From Akkermansia muciniphila (GTDB lineage: Bacteria > Pseudomonadota > Gammaproteobacteria > Burkholderiales > Burkholderiaceae_C): a DNA stretch of 64,000 bases. Position 1 is the first letter of the stretch. Each line of letters opens with the position of its first letter. The notes beneath the pieces were generated by a model, which searched no databases, was not told the origin of the DNA, and was given only the letters and a program-made list of their open reading frames with translations. The position numbers were made by a program, and so were the translations under genes. This document shows positions 37,119 to 46,016 of this stretch, piece after piece. Location of the stretch: positions 79,683 through 143,682 of the forward strand of contig CALQKH020000011.1 in NCBI GenBank assembly GCA_943331105.2. The letters run 5' to 3'.

Positions 37119-38047
37119 ATTCCCCCAGCGAATCGCCAGCAGTGGCTGACCTGAGCGAAGCCTTGCCGCAGCGCACCGCGCCTGACGTGAACTTCGCGTA
37201 CTTGGACGAGCGAACCAAACGCATGATCCGCCGCGCCATCTTGAAGGCCTTGGCCATCCCGGGTTACCAAGTGCCGTTTGGTTCGCGAGAGATGCCTCTA
37301 CCCTACGGCTGGGGGACGGGCGGTATCCAGGTCACCGCTTCGGTGATTGGCCCGCAAGACGTGCTCAAGGTCATTGACCAAGGCTCGGACGACACCGTCA
37401 ACGCGGTCAACATCCGCCGCTTTTTTGAGCGCACAGCGGGCGTGAACACCACCACCCGCACGCATGAGGCGACGCTGATCCAGACGCGCCACCGCATTCC
37501 CGAAAAGCCCTTGACCGAGGGCCAAATCATCGTGTACCAAGTACCGGTGCCCGAGCCCATGCAGCGCCTGGAGCCACGCGAGACCGAAACCCGCACCTTG
37601 CACGGCTTGGCCGAATACGGCTTGATGCATGTGAAGCTCTACGAAGACATCGCCCGCTATGGCCACATCGCCACCACCTACGACTACCCGGTCACGGTGA
37701 ACCAGCGTTACATCATGTCGCCCTCGCCGATTCCGAAGTTCGACAACCCCAAAATGCACATGAACCCGGCGCTGCAGCTGTTTGGCGCTGGCCGAGAAAA
37801 GCGCATTTACGCAGTCCCGCCTTACACCCCGGTTGAAAGCTTGGCGTTTGATGACTACCCGTTCGAGGTGCAAAAGTGGAACGCCGCTTGTACGCAGTGC
37901 GGCGCCAACGACTCGTTCTTAGATGAAGTCATCATCGACGACTCGGGCGCTCGCATGCATGTGTGCTCTGACTCGGATTACTGCCAAACCCGTCAGGACG
38001 ACGCAGTCAACGTGAGACTCGCAGCGACGGGAGAGTTGGCGACATGA
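37115..38047 (+). CDS. phnJ: Alpha-D-ribose 1-methylphosphonate 5-phosphate C-P lyase PhnJ
   Basis: The radical-SAM enzyme that cleaves the C-P bond. 310 residues. The cysteine pattern C-x2-C-x21-C-x5-C (CTQC...VCSDSDYC) is present exactly as in E. coli PhnJ, including the fourth Cys needed for the thiyl radical. GWGTGGIQ and the glycine-rich N-terminus fit. It is translationally coupled on both sides. Confidence 0.98.
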   Translation: MNSPSESPAVADLSEALPQRTAPDVNFAYLDERTKRMIRRAILKALAIPGYQVPFGSREMPLPYGWGTGGIQVTASVIGPQDVLKVIDQGSDDTVNAVNIRRFFERTAGVNTTTRTHEATLIQTRHRIPEKPLTEGQIIVYQVPVPEPMQRLEPRETETRTLHGLAEYGLMHVKLYEDIARYGHIATTYDYPVTVNQRYIMSPSPIPKFDNPKMHMNPALQLFGAGREKRIYAVPPYTPVESLAFDDYPFEVQKWNAACTQCGANDSFLDEVIIDDSGARMHVCSDSDYCQTRQDDAVNVRLAATGELAT

Positions 38048-38508
38048 GCCTGCTGATACGAGAAGCCACCGAGGCCGATTTGCCCGCTGTGCTGGCCTTG
38101 TATGCCCAGCCTGCCATGGACAACGGCAAGGTGTTGACACTTGATGAGGCCAAATTGTTGCTAGCCCAGTTTCGTCAATACCCCAGCTACCGTTTGTGGG
38201 TGGCCTGTGAGCTTGCATCCGATTGTGCCAACGATGGCGCAGTGGTGGGTACTTATGCCTTGCTCATCATGCACAACTTGGCCCACCAAGGTACGCCCTC
38301 GGCCATCGTCGAAGACGTGGTGGTCTGCACCGAGCAGCAAGGCCAGGGCATTGGCCGACACATGATGCAGCACGCGCAGCAGCAAGCCCAGGTGGCCGGT
38401 TGTTACAAGCTGGTGCTGTCGTCCAACCAAAAGCGCGCTCGCGCCCATGCCTTTTACGAGTCGCTGGGTTTTCAGCGGCATGGCTTCAGTTTTGTGATCA
38501 GGATTTGA
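38044..38508 (+). CDS. GNAT acetyltransferase in the phn operon (PhnO-like role)
   Basis: 154 residues: IREATEADLPAVLALY at the N-terminus, VEDVVVCTEQQGQGIGRHMMQHA as the acetyl-CoA motif A (QxxGIG), and RARAHAFYESLGFQRHGFSF. It lies between phnJ and phnK and overlaps phnJ by ATGA. N-acetylation of aminoalkylphosphonates, as by E. coli PhnO, is the likely role by position; sequence alone does not settle the substrate. Confidence 0.8.
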   Translation: MSLLIREATEADLPAVLALYAQPAMDNGKVLTLDEAKLLLAQFRQYPSYRLWVACELASDCANDGAVVGTYALLIMHNLAHQGTPSAIVEDVVVCTEQQGQGIGRHMMQHAQQQAQVAGCYKLVLSSNQKRARAHAFYESLGFQRHGFSFVIRI

Positions 38509-38509
38509 T

Positions 38510-39307
38510 ATGGATACCCTGGACGACACACTGACCCAATTGCCGCTTTTGCGCGTGCGCGGCGTGGGTAAAAGTTATGGCGATCGCATAGCCCTGCACA
38601 GCGCCAGCTTCGACTTGTGGCCTGGCGAGGTCATGGCCGTGGTCGGCGAATCAGGTTCGGGTAAAACCACCTTACTCAATGCGATTGCCGCACGCAGCCG
38701 CCCCGATACCGGGCAGGTTGAATTTTTAAGCCGTGACGGCCAATTACAAGACATTTACCGCATGACCGAAGCCCAACAACGCTTGCTGGCACGCACCGAC
38801 TGGGGCTTTGTGCACCAAAACGCGGCCGATGGCTTGCGCATGGATGTATCGGCCGGGGCCAATGTCGGTGAGCGCCTGATGGGCCTGGGCGAGCGGCATT
38901 ACGGCAAGCTACGCCATATCGCGCAAGAATGGTTGCAACGGGTAGAGATTGACCCGGATCGTATCGATGATGTGCCGCGCACCTTTTCAGGCGGCATGCG
39001 CCAGCGCCTGCAAATTGCACGCAATCTGGTCACCCAACCTCGTTTGGTGTTCATGGACGAACCCACATCCGGCTTGGATGTGTCGGTGCAAGCGCGGCTT
39101 TTGGATTTGCTGCGCCAACTCACACGCCAAATGCAATTGGCTGTGGTCATCGTCACGCACGACCTGGCCGTGGCCCGCTTGTTGGCACACCGCATGATGG
39201 TCATGCAAGGTGGCCAAGTGGTCGAAGCGGGGCTCACCGACCAGCTGTTGGACGACCCGCAACACCCCTACACCCAGTTGTTGGTGTCGTCCGTCTTGCA
39301 ACCTTGA
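38510..39307 (+). CDS. phnK: C-P lyase ATP-binding protein PhnK
   Basis: An ABC-type ATPase that docks on the PhnGHIJ core. 265 residues: Walker A VGESGSGKTTLLNAI, signature FSGGMRQRLQIARNL, Walker B LVFMDEPTSGLDVSVQ and the switch His in VIVTHDLAVARLL. The fold is of the oligopeptide-ATPase branch, as PhnK is. Confidence 0.95.
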   Translation: MDTLDDTLTQLPLLRVRGVGKSYGDRIALHSASFDLWPGEVMAVVGESGSGKTTLLNAIAARSRPDTGQVEFLSRDGQLQDIYRMTEAQQRLLARTDWGFVHQNAADGLRMDVSAGANVGERLMGLGERHYGKLRHIAQEWLQRVEIDPDRIDDVPRTFSGGMRQRLQIARNLVTQPRLVFMDEPTSGLDVSVQARLLDLLRQLTRQMQLAVVIVTHDLAVARLLAHRMMVMQGGQVVEAGLTDQLLDDPQHPYTQLLVSSVLQP

Positions 39308-39324
39308 ACTTGAGAGAGCTCTTT

Positions 39325-40029
39325 ATGCTGCAAATGAAACAGGTGTCCAAGCGCTTCACGCTGCACCACCAAAATGGCGCGAAACTGCAAGTGCTGAGTC
39401 AAGTGGACCTGTCGGTGGGCTCAGGCGAATGTGTGGTGCTCGACGGCCCCTCGGGTATGGGCAAGAGCACTTTGCTCAAACTCATCTATGCCAACTACCG
39501 CGCCACCAGTGGTCAAATTGAGGTGCGCCAAGCCAATGGCCGCGTGCTGGACCTGACACAAGCTTCGCCCCGCGAGTTGGTGCGCATGCGCCGGGACACG
39601 GTGGGTTATGTCAGCCAGTTTTTGCGCGTGATCCCCCGGGTTTCGGCACTCGACGTGGTGGCAGAGCCCTTGATCGAAGACGCGACTGACCAGCCCGAGG
39701 CGATCGAATCCGCGAGAGAACAAGCCCGTGTATGGATGACCCGCCTGCGCATTCCCGAGCGCTTGTGGCACCTGCCGCCCGCCACCTTTTCTGGCGGTGA
39801 ACAACAACGCATCAATATCGCCCGCAACATGATCAAGCCACGCCCCATTCTTTTATTGGACGAACCCACCGCTTCGCTCGATGCGGCCAACACCCAGACC
39901 GTGGTGGACTTGATCCGCGAGGCGGTCGGTCGCGGTGCTGCACTGGTGGGCATCTTTCATGACGCGCATGTGGGGGCCGCAGTGGCCACACGCCGTGTCG
40001 ACATGGCCCAGTTCAGGAGCGCCACATGA
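39325..40029 (+). CDS. phnL: C-P lyase ATP-binding protein PhnL
   Basis: The second ABC ATPase of C-P lyase, 234 residues from ATG 39325 with GAGAG upstream. Walker A LDGPSGMGKSTLLKLIY, signature FSGGEQQRINIARN, Walker B LLLDEPTASLD. It overlaps phnM by ATGA. Confidence 0.95.
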   Translation: MLQMKQVSKRFTLHHQNGAKLQVLSQVDLSVGSGECVVLDGPSGMGKSTLLKLIYANYRATSGQIEVRQANGRVLDLTQASPRELVRMRRDTVGYVSQFLRVIPRVSALDVVAEPLIEDATDQPEAIESAREQARVWMTRLRIPERLWHLPPATFSGGEQQRINIARNMIKPRPILLLDEPTASLDAANTQTVVDLIREAVGRGAALVGIFHDAHVGAAVATRRVDMAQFRSAT

Positions 40030-41180
40030 GCGACGTCGTGTTCAAAAACGCGCGTCTGGTGTTGCCCACCGAAGAGGTGCTGGGCAGCGTCGCGGTCAAA
40101 GAAGGGCGCATCCAATCGGTGGACCAGGGTGCTGCGCTGGACGCGCAAGGCTGGGACTTGGAGGGCGACTACCTCATGCCCGGCTTTGTCGAGATGCACA
40201 CCGACAACTTCGAGCGTCACCTGATGCCTCGGCCCAAAGTGCAGTGGGCCGAGATGCCCGCTTTGATCGCACACGACGCCGAAGTGGCGGCCGCTGGCAT
40301 CACCACCGTGTTCGATGCACTGGGCGTGGGCGATGCCGACCCCGAAAGCCTGCGCGGCAGCACTTGGGACACGGTGATCAAGACGATCGAGCTGTGCACA
40401 CAGCAAAACCTGCTGCGGGCTGACCACCATTTGCATGTGCGCTGCGAGCTGCCTGCGCCCAATACGATTGATTTGTTCAAGCCCTTTCACGGCCAGCCGC
40501 GCCTATCGCTGATCTCGTTGATGGACCACACACCAGGTCAGCGCCAGTGGGAAAACATCGACGTGGCGCGGGTTTACTACACCGGCAAAAAAGGTTGGTC
40601 TAATGAAAAATTTGAACGCCAGGTGAGTTTGTCGGCCGAATTGCAAGACCGTTATGCCGAGCCACACCGCGCTTTTTTTGTGGACTACTGCCGCAGCCAC
40701 GGCATCGCTTTGGCCAGCCACGACGACACAACCGCGGCTCATGTTGAACAAGCCCACGCAGAAGGCGCGAGCATGTCGGAGTTCCCGACCACTTTATTAG
40801 CTGCACGTGCCGCGCACACGCATGGTTTGCTCAATGTGATGGGCGGTCCCAACGTGGTTCGGGGTGGCTCGCATTCGGGCAACGTGGCGGCGTCCGAGTT
40901 GGCCAGTCATGGCTTGCTCGACATTTTGTCGTCCGATTACGTGCCGGGCAGCATGCTCAGTGCGGTGATGCGGTTGGTGGACGAGGGCATCTTGAGCTTG
41001 CCCCAAGCGGTGGCCACCGTCACACACAACCCCGCGCAAGCCACGGGCCTGAAAGACCGGGGCCAAATCGCTCCAAGTTTGCGAGCTGATTTGATCCAGG
41101 TGCGCGTAGTAGAGATGGCCCATGGCCAACGCCATGGGGTGGTGCGAGCGGTGTGGCGAGAGGGCGTGCGGGTTCTTTAA
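40026..41180 (+). CDS. phnM: Alpha-D-ribose 1-methylphosphonate 5-triphosphate diphosphatase PhnM
   Basis: An amidohydrolase-fold enzyme removing pyrophosphate from the phosphonate-ribose triphosphate. 384 residues; MPGFVEMHTDNFERHLMPRP carries the metal-binding His (PhnM has HTDN in place of the usual HxH), IALASHDDTT and LDILSSDYVPGSML follow. Last gene of the phnG-M operon. Confidence 0.96.
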   Translation: MSDVVFKNARLVLPTEEVLGSVAVKEGRIQSVDQGAALDAQGWDLEGDYLMPGFVEMHTDNFERHLMPRPKVQWAEMPALIAHDAEVAAAGITTVFDALGVGDADPESLRGSTWDTVIKTIELCTQQNLLRADHHLHVRCELPAPNTIDLFKPFHGQPRLSLISLMDHTPGQRQWENIDVARVYYTGKKGWSNEKFERQVSLSAELQDRYAEPHRAFFVDYCRSHGIALASHDDTTAAHVEQAHAEGASMSEFPTTLLAARAAHTHGLLNVMGGPNVVRGGSHSGNVAASELASHGLLDILSSDYVPGSMLSAVMRLVDEGILSLPQAVATVTHNPAQATGLKDRGQIAPSLRADLIQVRVVEMAHGQRHGVVRAVWREGVRVL

Positions 41181-41208
41181 TGGCCTTGGGCTTTGAAGGC
41201 GACATGAC

Positions 41209-41247
41209 TTGTCACGGTTATTTCATGCATCGTTCATAAACTGTCAT
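41209..41247 (+). promoter_or_regulatory. Pho-box-like array before the TRAP operon
   Basis: TTGTCAC, ggtt, ATTTCAT, gcat, CGTTCAT, aaa, CTGTCAT: four PhoB-type 7-mers, the first three at exact 11-nt pitch and the last one base short. It precedes the TatT gene by about 20 bp. No -10 could be assigned with confidence. Confidence 0.6.
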
Positions 41248-41267
41248 TTTTCTTGAACGCCTTGCCC

Positions 41268-42161
41268 ATGCACAACGATTTTCTACGCCCAAGCTTGTCA
41301 CTGCTTGTATTGGTCTTGGCTTTTGGCTTGAGCGCTTGTATGCCGCGCCAGTTGCTGGTGAATGGCGCGGCCGATGCTTTGACGGTGCAAGGCCAAGCCG
41401 AAGAAGAGGACATCGGTTTGGCGCGTGAGGCCAGCGCTTTTTATCTGAAGTTGTCTGAGTCTTTGTTGCGTCAGACACCAGGGCACTTGGCTTTGGCTGA
41501 ATCCGTGGCCTCCGGATTCACTCAGTACGCCTATGCGTTTGTGGCCACGGATGCCGAACGCATGATGAATACAGATGCCAAGGCCGCACACCAACTCAAT
41601 GAACGCGCCAGGCGGCTTTACCTGCGGGCCCATCGGCATGCCATGTCCGCGTTGGCGCGATCCAACCCAGGCTTGATGGCGTCTTTGGCCAAGCCCTCGG
41701 CCACGCAACACGTTCTCCTTCAGCCTGACCAATTGGGCGTGGCTTTTTGGGCTGCAGCGTCTTGGGGTGCATACATTGCCTTGTCCAAAGATGACCCTGA
41801 CGCCGTGGCCGACTTGCCCTTGGCGGTTCGGCTGGCTGAAAGCGTTTGGCGCACTTCACCAAGCTTTGGTCAAGGCGCAGCCGCCAGCCTCATGGGCAAC
41901 TTTGAAGCCGCCCGGCCCGGAGGCTCCATGACCAAGGCTGCGGCTTACTTCGATGAGGCCATTCAGGCAGGGGGCGGAAAAAACCCAGGCCCTTTGGTGG
42001 CCAAAGCCGAAGCGATTGCTCAGCCCACGGGTGATCGCACAGCTTTCGAAGCGCTGCTGCAAAAAGCTTTGTCTGTGAGCGCCAAACGGTACGACTTGAC
42101 CAGCCAGATCATGCGTCAACGTGCGCAGTGGCTGCTGGACAGTGTGGATGATCTTTTTTGA
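41268..42161 (+). CDS. TRAP-associated lipoprotein TatT
   Basis: 297 residues with a lipobox (LSAC near residue 19). The helical repeat body, including AKAAHQLNERARRLYLRAHRHAMSALAR and AASWGAYIALSKDDPDAVADL, matches the TatT family (Treponema Tp0956), which forms a ring of TPR-like helices around a TRAP binding protein. ATG 41268 is used rather than an upstream TTG. It ends one base before the TatP ATG. Such TatPT systems are thought to carry hydrophobic ligands. Confidence 0.83.
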   Translation: MHNDFLRPSLSLLVLVLAFGLSACMPRQLLVNGAADALTVQGQAEEEDIGLAREASAFYLKLSESLLRQTPGHLALAESVASGFTQYAYAFVATDAERMMNTDAKAAHQLNERARRLYLRAHRHAMSALARSNPGLMASLAKPSATQHVLLQPDQLGVAFWAAASWGAYIALSKDDPDAVADLPLAVRLAESVWRTSPSFGQGAAASLMGNFEAARPGGSMTKAAAYFDEAIQAGGGKNPGPLVAKAEAIAQPTGDRTAFEALLQKALSVSAKRYDLTSQIMRQRAQWLLDSVDDLF

Positions 42162-43208
42162 ATGGATGGACCGATGCGTTGGATGCAACCCCCCTTCTGG
42201 AAAAAATGTACCAGCGTCGCTTTGCTGGGCTTGCTGATGCTGAGCACCTCTTGGACCCAAGCAAATGAAAAGTCATTGCGCATTGGTTCTTTGGTGCCGA
42301 AAAATTCCTTGTACCACCGACAGTTGCTCGACATTGCGGACAGCTGGCGCACAGCGCAAGGTGCGGGTGCTAAATATTTGGTCTATCCCGATGGCAGCCA
42401 AGGCGGCGAGGCAGAGATGGCTCGCCGCATGCGCATTGGGCAGCTGCAGGGGGCCTTGTTATCGGTGGTGGGCTTGCGCGAAATCGAACCCTCAATCGCC
42501 GCCTTGCAGTCCATGCCCCTGCTTTTTCGCAGCTGGGAAGAAGTCGATTACGTGCGCGAAAAAATGCGCCCGGCCATGGAAAAAAAGTTCCTAGAAAAAG
42601 GCTTTGTGGTTTTGGCTTGGGGCGATGCGGGTTGGGTACGGTTTTTTTCCAAAGAAGCAGCCATCAGGCCCGATGACTACAAACGCATGAAGTTTTTTGC
42701 ATGGGGCTCCGAGCCGGACCAGCAATCCATCATGAAAAGCCTAGGCTACACACCCGTGCCTTTGGAGACGACCGACATCTTGCCCGCGATTCAGACTGGC
42801 ATGATCAATGTGGTGCCTTCCACACCTTACTTTGCATTGGCCAGCCAGGTTTACAACTCCGCACCGCACATGCTAGAGATCAACTGGGCGCCGATTGTGG
42901 GCGCCTTGGTGGTGACAAGAAAAGCTTGGGACAACATGTCGCCATCTGTTCAACAGGCCGTTCGGGCTGCCAGTGACAAAGCCGGTGCGCAAATTCGCAC
43001 CAAGGCTCGACAAGAGGTGGAAGAAGCGGTCGATGCCATGAAAAAACGCGGGCTCACGGTCCACAAACCCAACACCGAGCAAATGAAAGAGTGGAACGAC
43101 TTGGCCGAGAAGCTTTACCCGCGCATCCGCGGCACGATGGTGCCCGCTGAAACCTTTGACGAGGTGATGGGTCACGTTAAAACCTTTCGCGCTGGCAAAC
43201 CCAAGTGA
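42162..43208 (+). CDS. TRAP transporter periplasmic binding protein (TatP/DctP-like)
   Basis: 348 residues: signal peptide, then LRIGSLVPKNSLYHRQLLDIAD and the C-terminal EWNDLAEKLYPRIRG. In most DctP proteins an Arg in the GLKIRVP segment binds a carboxylate ligand. Here the corresponding stretch is YKRMKFFAWGSEPD, with no such Arg, as in Treponema TatP. A non-carboxylate, perhaps lipid-like ligand is therefore inferred. It overlaps the fused permease by 4 bp. Confidence 0.83.
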   Translation: MDGPMRWMQPPFWKKCTSVALLGLLMLSTSWTQANEKSLRIGSLVPKNSLYHRQLLDIADSWRTAQGAGAKYLVYPDGSQGGEAEMARRMRIGQLQGALLSVVGLREIEPSIAALQSMPLLFRSWEEVDYVREKMRPAMEKKFLEKGFVVLAWGDAGWVRFFSKEAAIRPDDYKRMKFFAWGSEPDQQSIMKSLGYTPVPLETTDILPAIQTGMINVVPSTPYFALASQVYNSAPHMLEINWAPIVGALVVTRKAWDNMSPSVQQAVRAASDKAGAQIRTKARQEVEEAVDAMKKRGLTVHKPNTEQMKEWNDLAEKLYPRIRGTMVPAETFDEVMGHVKTFRAGKPK

Positions 43209-45046
43209 AACGCTGGTTGGACGCCCTGAAGCGCACCCCAGGGTGGGTGCGATTGGATGAGACCATCGCCTCGGCAGCTTTGTCGCTGATGGTGTTGATT
43301 CCGGTCCTTGAAATTTTGATGCGGCCCTGGATGGGCAGTGGCATTGAAAACGCACCTGTGCTGGTGCAGCACTTGGGGCTGGTGTTGACCATGTGGGGTG
43401 CTTTGGCAGCGGAGCGTTACGGCCACTTAACGACCTTAGGCGGCAGCGGTTTAACAGACACAAACGCCCCCAAACCCTTGGCCTATGCCATGGGCAACGG
43501 CTTGGCGGCGCTGGTCTGCGGCATGTTGGCCATGAGCAGTTGGCTTTTGGTGGCCAGCGAGCGTGAGGTGTCACAGGTTTTGGCCTACGGCATACCGACT
43601 TGGTGGGTACAGGCGAGCATGCCTTTAGGCTTTGCGCTGTTGGGGTTCAAATTAGGCGCACGATGTTCTGGCAGCACGTCTCTTCGCGGTTTATTGGGTG
43701 TGCTTTTGCCTTTGTGCGGTGCGGCTTTGGTGGCGCAGTTCGACGGCACAGGCGTGCCTTTATGGCCCTGTGTCTTGCTGTTGGTGATGGCCCTTTTGGC
43801 CGGCGCCCCCATTTTTGCGGTCTTGGGCGGCTTGGCTTTGGCCTTGTTTTGGCAAGACGGCACCCCCTTGGCGACCGTGGCTTTGTCGCATTACCAAATC
43901 ACCGTGAACCCGTCCTTACCTGCATTACCTTTGTTCACATTGGCGGGTCTGGTGTTTGCGCGAACGGGGGCCGCGAAGCGCTTAGGGAACTTGTTTGTGG
44001 CTCTCATGGGCCAAGGCACCACGGGCACCGTGGTCGCCACAGCGCTGCTGTGCTCTTGTTTTACGGCCTTCACGGGGGGCAGCGGTGTGACCATCTTGGC
44101 CTTGGGGGGCTTGTTGCTGCCTTTGCTGCGCAACGCCGGATACCCTGAGGGACGCGGCATCAGCTTGGTCACGAGCGCCAGTGCTTTGGGGGTGTTACTG
44201 GCGCCGTCGGTGCCGCTCATAATGTACGCCATCATCGCCCGTGTACCCATCCACACCATGTTCTTGGCAGGCTTGGTGCCTGCACTGGTCATGGTGATGT
44301 TTTTGTTGGTATTTGGTGGCTACCTGCGCCGCACACCTGCGAACAACGCTGCGGTCTATTCGGTCCAGCCAGCGGCAAAGCCAGCACTGTTTTGGCCTGC
44401 CGTCTGGGCAGCCAAATGGGAAATTTTGGCGCCTGTGGTGGCCATTGGTACTTTGGTCAGCGGCTTGGCAACACCGACCGAAAGTGCTGCCGTGACCGCG
44501 TTGTATGCCATCTTGACCCAAGCCTGGGCGCACCGAGAGTTGGGCTGGCGCTTGTTGGGCAAATGCCTGAGTGAGTCGACCCAAATCATTGGCGGCGTCT
44601 TGTTGATTTTGGGGATGGCCTTGGCCCTGACGAATTTCCTGATCGACGCCGGGATACCGGATGCGGCCATTGAAGCGGTGCAAACGGCCATTCCCAACAA
44701 GTACGTGTTCTTGTTGGCGCTGACGGTCTTTTTGTTGCTGGCCGGAGCGCTTATGGAAATCTATGCCGCCATTGTGGTGCTGGTGCCTTTGCTCTTGCCT
44801 GTAGCCATGAGTTACGGCATCGACCCGGTGCATTTCGGCATTGTGTTCTTGGCAGCCCTCGAGATGGGTTTTCTGTGTCCGCCCGCGGGCATGAACATTT
44901 ACTTCTCGTCAGCCATGTTTGGCAAACCCGTTCGCGAGGTGGCAGTGGCGGTGCTACCTGCTTTGTTGGCCATTTTCTTGGGCACGTTGGCCATCGCGTC
45001 TGTGCCATGGTTGGCCACTGGCTTGCCAGACCTATTGAAGGCATGA
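43205..45046 (+). CDS. TRAP transporter fused permease DctQM
   Basis: 613 residues from GTG 43205. The first 170 or so are a DctQ-like four-helix domain (IASAALSLMVLIPVLEILMRPW), the rest a DctM-type elevator domain with PALPLFTLAGLVFARTG, CSCFTAFTGGSGVTILALGG and GFLCPPAGMNIYFSSAMFGK. Sodium-coupled import with the TatP/TatT proteins. Single-chain QM fusions are common. Confidence 0.9.
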   Translation: MKRWLDALKRTPGWVRLDETIASAALSLMVLIPVLEILMRPWMGSGIENAPVLVQHLGLVLTMWGALAAERYGHLTTLGGSGLTDTNAPKPLAYAMGNGLAALVCGMLAMSSWLLVASEREVSQVLAYGIPTWWVQASMPLGFALLGFKLGARCSGSTSLRGLLGVLLPLCGAALVAQFDGTGVPLWPCVLLLVMALLAGAPIFAVLGGLALALFWQDGTPLATVALSHYQITVNPSLPALPLFTLAGLVFARTGAAKRLGNLFVALMGQGTTGTVVATALLCSCFTAFTGGSGVTILALGGLLLPLLRNAGYPEGRGISLVTSASALGVLLAPSVPLIMYAIIARVPIHTMFLAGLVPALVMVMFLLVFGGYLRRTPANNAAVYSVQPAAKPALFWPAVWAAKWEILAPVVAIGTLVSGLATPTESAAVTALYAILTQAWAHRELGWRLLGKCLSESTQIIGGVLLILGMALALTNFLIDAGIPDAAIEAVQTAIPNKYVFLLALTVFLLLAGALMEIYAAIVVLVPLLLPVAMSYGIDPVHFGIVFLAALEMGFLCPPAGMNIYFSSAMFGKPVREVAVAVLPALLAIFLGTLAIASVPWLATGLPDLLKA

Positions 45047-45064
45047 CATTCAATCTTCCCAAAG

Positions 45065-45093
45065 GTGTCAAAGGCCTGTCACAAAGTCTATAC
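45065..45093 (+). promoter_or_regulatory. Pho-box before phnC
   Basis: GTGTCAA (45065-45071), aggc, CTGTCAC (45076-45082), aaag, TCTATAC (45087-45093). The first two units fit the PhoB consensus well. The -10 is not clear; CAGACT (45093-45098) is 10 nt after the second unit. Confidence 0.6.
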
Positions 45094-45128
45094 AGACTCT
45101 CGGCCAATAGATATACGTCGGAGTTCAA

Positions 45129-45983
45129 ATGGCCTTGCGAATTCAAAACCTCAACAAGCATTTTGCCAACGGCAAACATGCATTGCGCGACATCGATCTG
45201 AACATTGCCGACGGCGAAATGGTCGCTCTGATCGGTGCGTCGGGTTCGGGTAAATCCACCTTGCTGCGCATGGTGGCGGGTTTGTTAGTGGCCGATGCCG
45301 GGCCTGGCTCACTCATTGAAGTGAATGGCCAATGCGTTCAACGAGAAGGTCGCATCGTCAGCGACATCCGCAGCATTCGATCGCAAGTGGGTTTTGTATT
45401 CCAGCAGTTCAACTTGGTGGACCGTTTACCCGTTTTGACCAACGTGCTGGTTGGGCGCTTGCACACCATGCCTTGGTTGCGCGGTGTGATGGGCTGGTTC
45501 AATGCGCAAGAGCGTTCAGCCGCCTTGGCCGCTTTGGAGCGTGTCGGCATCTTGGACTGCCACAAACAGCGTGCATCGACTTTGTCCGGGGGACAGCAAC
45601 AACGTGCAGCCATTGCCCGCACCTTGGTTCAGGGGGCCAAGTTGGTCTTGGCCGACGAGCCTATTGCCTCATTGGACCCAGATTCCTCACGCAAGGTGAT
45701 GGAGATTTTGTCCACCATCCAACGTGAAGACGGCCGCACCGTGATCGTGTCTTTGCATCAAGTGGACATGGCCATTCGCTATTGCCCCCGAGTGATCGCG
45801 CTGAACCAAGGCCAAGTGATTTACGACGGCCCTGCTGCGGCCCTCACACCAGCTTTGCTGCGTGACCTGTATGGCATGCAAGCCGACGAGTTTTTGAGTG
45901 GCAGCGAGTTGTTGCAGTCTGCGCAGGCTCAAATACCCTCCCCTGTTTTGGCATGGTCCAACAATTTGGCACAAGCCGCCTGA
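45129..45983 (+). CDS. phnC: Phosphonate ABC transporter ATP-binding protein PhnC
   Basis: 284 residues with Walker [18 protein letters not shown]-loop [14 protein letters not shown], signature [15 protein letters not shown] and Walker [34 protein letters not shown] is typical of PhnC. First gene of phnCDE, behind a Pho-box. Confidence 0.95.
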   Translation: MALRIQNLNKHFANGKHALRDIDLNIADGEMVALIGASGSGKSTLLRMVAGLLVADAGPGSLIEVNGQCVQREGRIVSDIRSIRSQVGFVFQQFNLVDRLPVLTNVLVGRLHTMPWLRGVMGWFNAQERSAALAALERVGILDCHKQRASTLSGGQQQRAAIARTLVQGAKLVLADEPIASLDPDSSRKVMEILSTIQREDGRTVIVSLHQVDMAIRYCPRVIALNQGQVIYDGPAAALTPALLRDLYGMQADEFLSGSELLQSAQAQIPSPVLAWSNNLAQAA

Positions 45984-46016
45984 TTTTTTCTTTTTACAAC
46001 CCATTGGAGCTTTCTC

